From Lentisphaeria bacterium (GTDB lineage Bacteria; Verrucomicrobiota; Lentisphaeria; Oligosphaerales; Lenti-02), in NCBI GenBank assembly GCA_023145395.1, contig JAGLDW010000953.1, positions 1 through 8,005 of the forward strand: a stretch of 8,005 nucleotides of DNA, given 5' to 3'. A model generated the notes under the pieces. It ran no database searches, had not been told where the DNA came from, and saw only the letters and a program-made list of their open reading frames with translations. Numbering within the stretch: the stretch's first letter is position 1; every line of letters begins with the position of its first letter. Shown in pieces: positions 6,406-8,005 of the stretch. The position numbers and the translations under genes are program-made.

Positions 6406-7602
6406 ATGAATCACATCGCATTGATAAACGGACGTGTTGTTGATGGCACCGGGCGCCCAGCCATGGAGCCCGCCACGGTACTCGTCGAGGGATCGGTTCT
6501 GGCGGCTGTGGGCCCCGCGCCGGATATTCCCCTGCCGAAGGAATGCAAAGTAATCGACGTGCAGGGCAAGACCGTGCTGCCGACCCTGATGGACGGACAT
6601 ATGCACGTGAGCGGCGAGCCCGGACGACTGGATCATATGGGCCATGTCAGGACCAACCTGCAAGCCGTCGGCAAATTGCAGGCGTGCCTGCTGTGGGGAA
6701 CGGGGACTGTGGCACATGCCGCAGGCTCGGTGGAAAACATGATCCTGCGGGATGCGATCCAAAGTGGACAGATACACGGGTGCTCGGACCTGCTGGTCGG
6801 CGCCGTTGTCACGGCAACGTGCGGTCATGTCCGCGGACGCAGCGCGGATGGCCCCTGGGAGATCCGCAAAGCGTTGCGTGAAATGATCGCGGCCGGCGCA
6901 GACCACATCAAGACCTGCGCCTCCGGAGGATTTCAATGGGAGCACGAGAAACTGACCCATGAAGACTACACGCTCGAGGAACTCCGCGTGCTTGTCGGCC
7001 AGGCGCATTCCCGGGACAAACGAGTGCATGTTCACGCCCACGCGCAACCGGGTCTGGGAAATGCCATCGAGGCCGGCTGCGATGTCATCCTCCACGGTGC
7101 ATTGATCGACGAGCCTGCGCTGGAGGGCATCGCGGCAAAGGATCTGTGGTACATGCCTACCCTCCACATTACGAGCGAGAGGGCCCGAGCGGGTGGCAAC
7201 TGGCCCGCGCACATGACGGAACGGATGAAGGCGGCCCACCCCATTCACTGTGCCGGTGTCGCAAAAGCGCATGAAATGGGAATCAAGATCGTCACTGGGA
7301 CGGATGGCGGACCTGGTTCCATCATGAACGAATTGCGCCTTCTCGTCGACTGCGGTCTTTCGCCCATGGAGGCCTTGGTTGCCGCAACGCGCAGCACAGC
7401 GGATGTTCTTGGCGTTCTCGACAAAACGGGCACTCTCGAAGTGGGGAAAGGAGCAGACCTGTTCGTCGTGAATGGCGACCCGGCTCAGAATATCGCAATA
7501 CTCTCCTCAAAGGACTCGATCTCCCTCGTGATGAAGAGGGGAATCATCCAAATGGCGGGAGATTTCGACCCGAACAAGGCGGATTCGGGCACAGACAGCT
7601 AG
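6406..7602 (+). CDS. Imidazolonepropionase/prolidase-like amidohydrolase
   Basis: A 398-residue cytosolic metal-dependent hydrolase of the amidohydrolase superfamily, closest in motif pattern to the group containing imidazolonepropionase-like enzymes and the Xaa-Pro dipeptidases described for Sgx9260/Cc2672. After the first strand (HIALINGRVVDGTG) come VLPTLMDGHMHV (H65, H67), DHIKTCASGGF (K169, the expected carboxylated lysine), RVHVHAHAQPG (H208, H210, H212; one of these is the second-metal ligand, most likely H210), DVILHGALID (H230) and VTGTDGGPG (D300). The C-terminal strand LEVGKGADLFVVNGDP completes the small beta domain. Motif set and length both fit an intact enzyme. The start is chosen by its ribosome site and the onset of conserved sequence. 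It diverges from the YtcJ-like gene and converges on the GH4-like gene. Dipeptide, cyclic amide or carbamate substrates are all possible; the motifs do not separate them. Confidence 0.93.
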   Translation: MNHIALINGRVVDGTGRPAMEPATVLVEGSVLAAVGPAPDIPLPKECKVIDVQGKTVLPTLMDGHMHVSGEPGRLDHMGHVRTNLQAVGKLQACLLWGTGTVAHAAGSVENMILRDAIQSGQIHGCSDLLVGAVVTATCGHVRGRSADGPWEIRKALREMIAAGADHIKTCASGGFQWEHEKLTHEDYTLEELRVLVGQAHSRDKRVHVHAHAQPGLGNAIEAGCDVILHGALIDEPALEGIAAKDLWYMPTLHITSERARAGGNWPAHMTERMKAAHPIHCAGVAKAHEMGIKIVTGTDGGPGSIMNELRLLVDCGLSPMEALVAATRSTADVLGVLDKTGTLEVGKGADLFVVNGDPAQNIAILSSKDSISLVMKRGIIQMAGDFDPNKADSGTDS

Positions 7603-7614
7603 AGCGCGCGCATC

Positions 7615-7654
7615 AGAGCCGCCCAAAAGCATCGCGAAGTCCAAAATCGGCTCT
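7615..7654. terminator. Inverted repeat between converging genes, possible shared terminator
   Basis: AGAGCCG at 7615-7621 is perfectly complementary to CGGCTCT at 7648-7654, with a 26-nt loop. It occupies the 58-bp gap between the stop codons of the amidohydrolase and the GH4-like gene, where a bidirectional terminator would be expected. The stem is only 7 bp, the loop is long and neither strand has a T-run after it, so intrinsic termination is doubtful. Confidence 0.25.
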
Positions 7655-7660
7655 TGCCGC

Positions 7661-8005
7661 TCAGTCTTTGTGGCTGTAGAGGTCTCCGCGAACCTCGGCG
7701 TCTTCCATGTCGATCCGAGTCGATTCCAGATCTTCCACCTGCACCTCCATTGGTCTGCGGGTGGGCGGATAGATGTCATGCGTGCCAAGCGGTTCCTCCG
7801 TCTCAAGACGGTGTTTGGCTGCGGCGATCTCGTCGCTGAATTGTGGCAACCATTCCTTCTGTGCCACAATCATTTCATCGACCATCTGCCAGACCTCCGG
7901 GGTTGTGCATGCGGCGGCGGTCAACGGGTCGATCATCATGGCCTGCTTGAGCAGCATCAGATTGCCTTCCACCGCCGCCTTCACAGCCAGACGCTGCACG
8001 GAGAT
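7661..8005 (-). CDS. GH4-family glycosidase, C-terminal part (partial)
   Basis: The last 114 residues of a gene that continues past the window edge, ending at a TGA. The segment VQRLAVKAAVEGNLMLLKQ, then AMMIDPLTAAACTTPEVWQM and VDEMIVAQKEWLPQF, matches my memory of the C-terminal region of GH4 alpha-galactosidases/alpha-glucosidases, where a helical block with a DPLT motif leads to an (A/E)-x-x-WLPQ end. GH4 enzymes are cytosolic, use NAD and a divalent metal, and cleave by an oxidation-elimination route; their cofactor and metal motifs lie in the part not seen here. About 60 residues follow WLPQF, rich in acidic residues (MEVQVEDLES, RIDMEDAEVRGD). An internal GTG at 7999 is not the true start, since the frame stays open to 8005. 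The gene converges on the amidohydrolase. Family call is fairly firm; sugar specificity is not. Confidence 0.8.
   Translation of the reverse strand: MSVQRLAVKAAVEGNLMLLKQAMMIDPLTAAACTTPEVWQMVDEMIVAQKEWLPQFSDEIAAAKHRLETEEPLGTHDIYPPTRRPMEVQVEDLESTRIDMEDAEVRGDLYSHKD

Noticed and set aside
6233..6421. Small minus-strand frame of 62 codons in the divergent gap
   Set aside because: It overlaps the ribosome site and start of the well-supported amidohydrolase and shows no domain or good start signal.

Overview
The window reads as a piece of a GC-rich bacterial chromosome devoted to carbohydrate and small-molecule catabolism. The taxon is inferred, not shown. A very large secreted GH2-like protein with a LamG domain and a C-terminus of DPYTYYRW, a GH4-type enzyme, and intergenic ACCACGAAGACACGGAG-type repeats together recall the Planctomycetes-Verrucomicrobia-Lentisphaerae/Kiritimatiellota group. 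No marker gene in the window confirms this.

Layout: (1) positions 46-4185, plus strand, hold an intact ~1379-residue secreted multidomain glycoside hydrolase family 2-like protein. (2) Positions 4186-4379 lie between converging genes and carry two near-identical ~64-bp direct repeats, each an imperfect palindrome. (3) Positions 4380-5972, minus strand, hold a YtcJ-type amidohydrolase with a GTG start. (4) Positions 5973-6405 lie between diverging genes, have no credible gene, and are packed with repeats: a large interrupted inverted repeat, alternative hairpins, a 7-bp tandem repeat, a CAAAG-rich repeat, and a 13/14-bp inverted pair near the outer edges. (5) Positions 6406-7602, plus strand, hold a second amidohydrolase of the imidazolonepropionase/prolidase-like type. 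(6) Positions 7661-8005, minus strand, hold the last 114 residues of what looks like a GH4 alpha-galactosidase/alpha-glucosidase family enzyme, cut by the window edge.

The two glycosidases point to glycan degradation: an exported GH2-like protein acting outside the cytoplasm and a cytosolic NAD-dependent GH4 enzyme. The two amidohydrolases come from different branches of the superfamily, keep their metal ligands, and face away from each other across the repeat-rich gap, so they could share regulation. No transporter or regulator is in view, so a joint pathway is only suggested by proximity. I see no CRISPR array, transposase, phage gene, tRNA or rRNA, and no clear novel system. The strongest points are the apparent loss of the catalytic acid/base in the GH2-like barrel and the repeat structures between genes.
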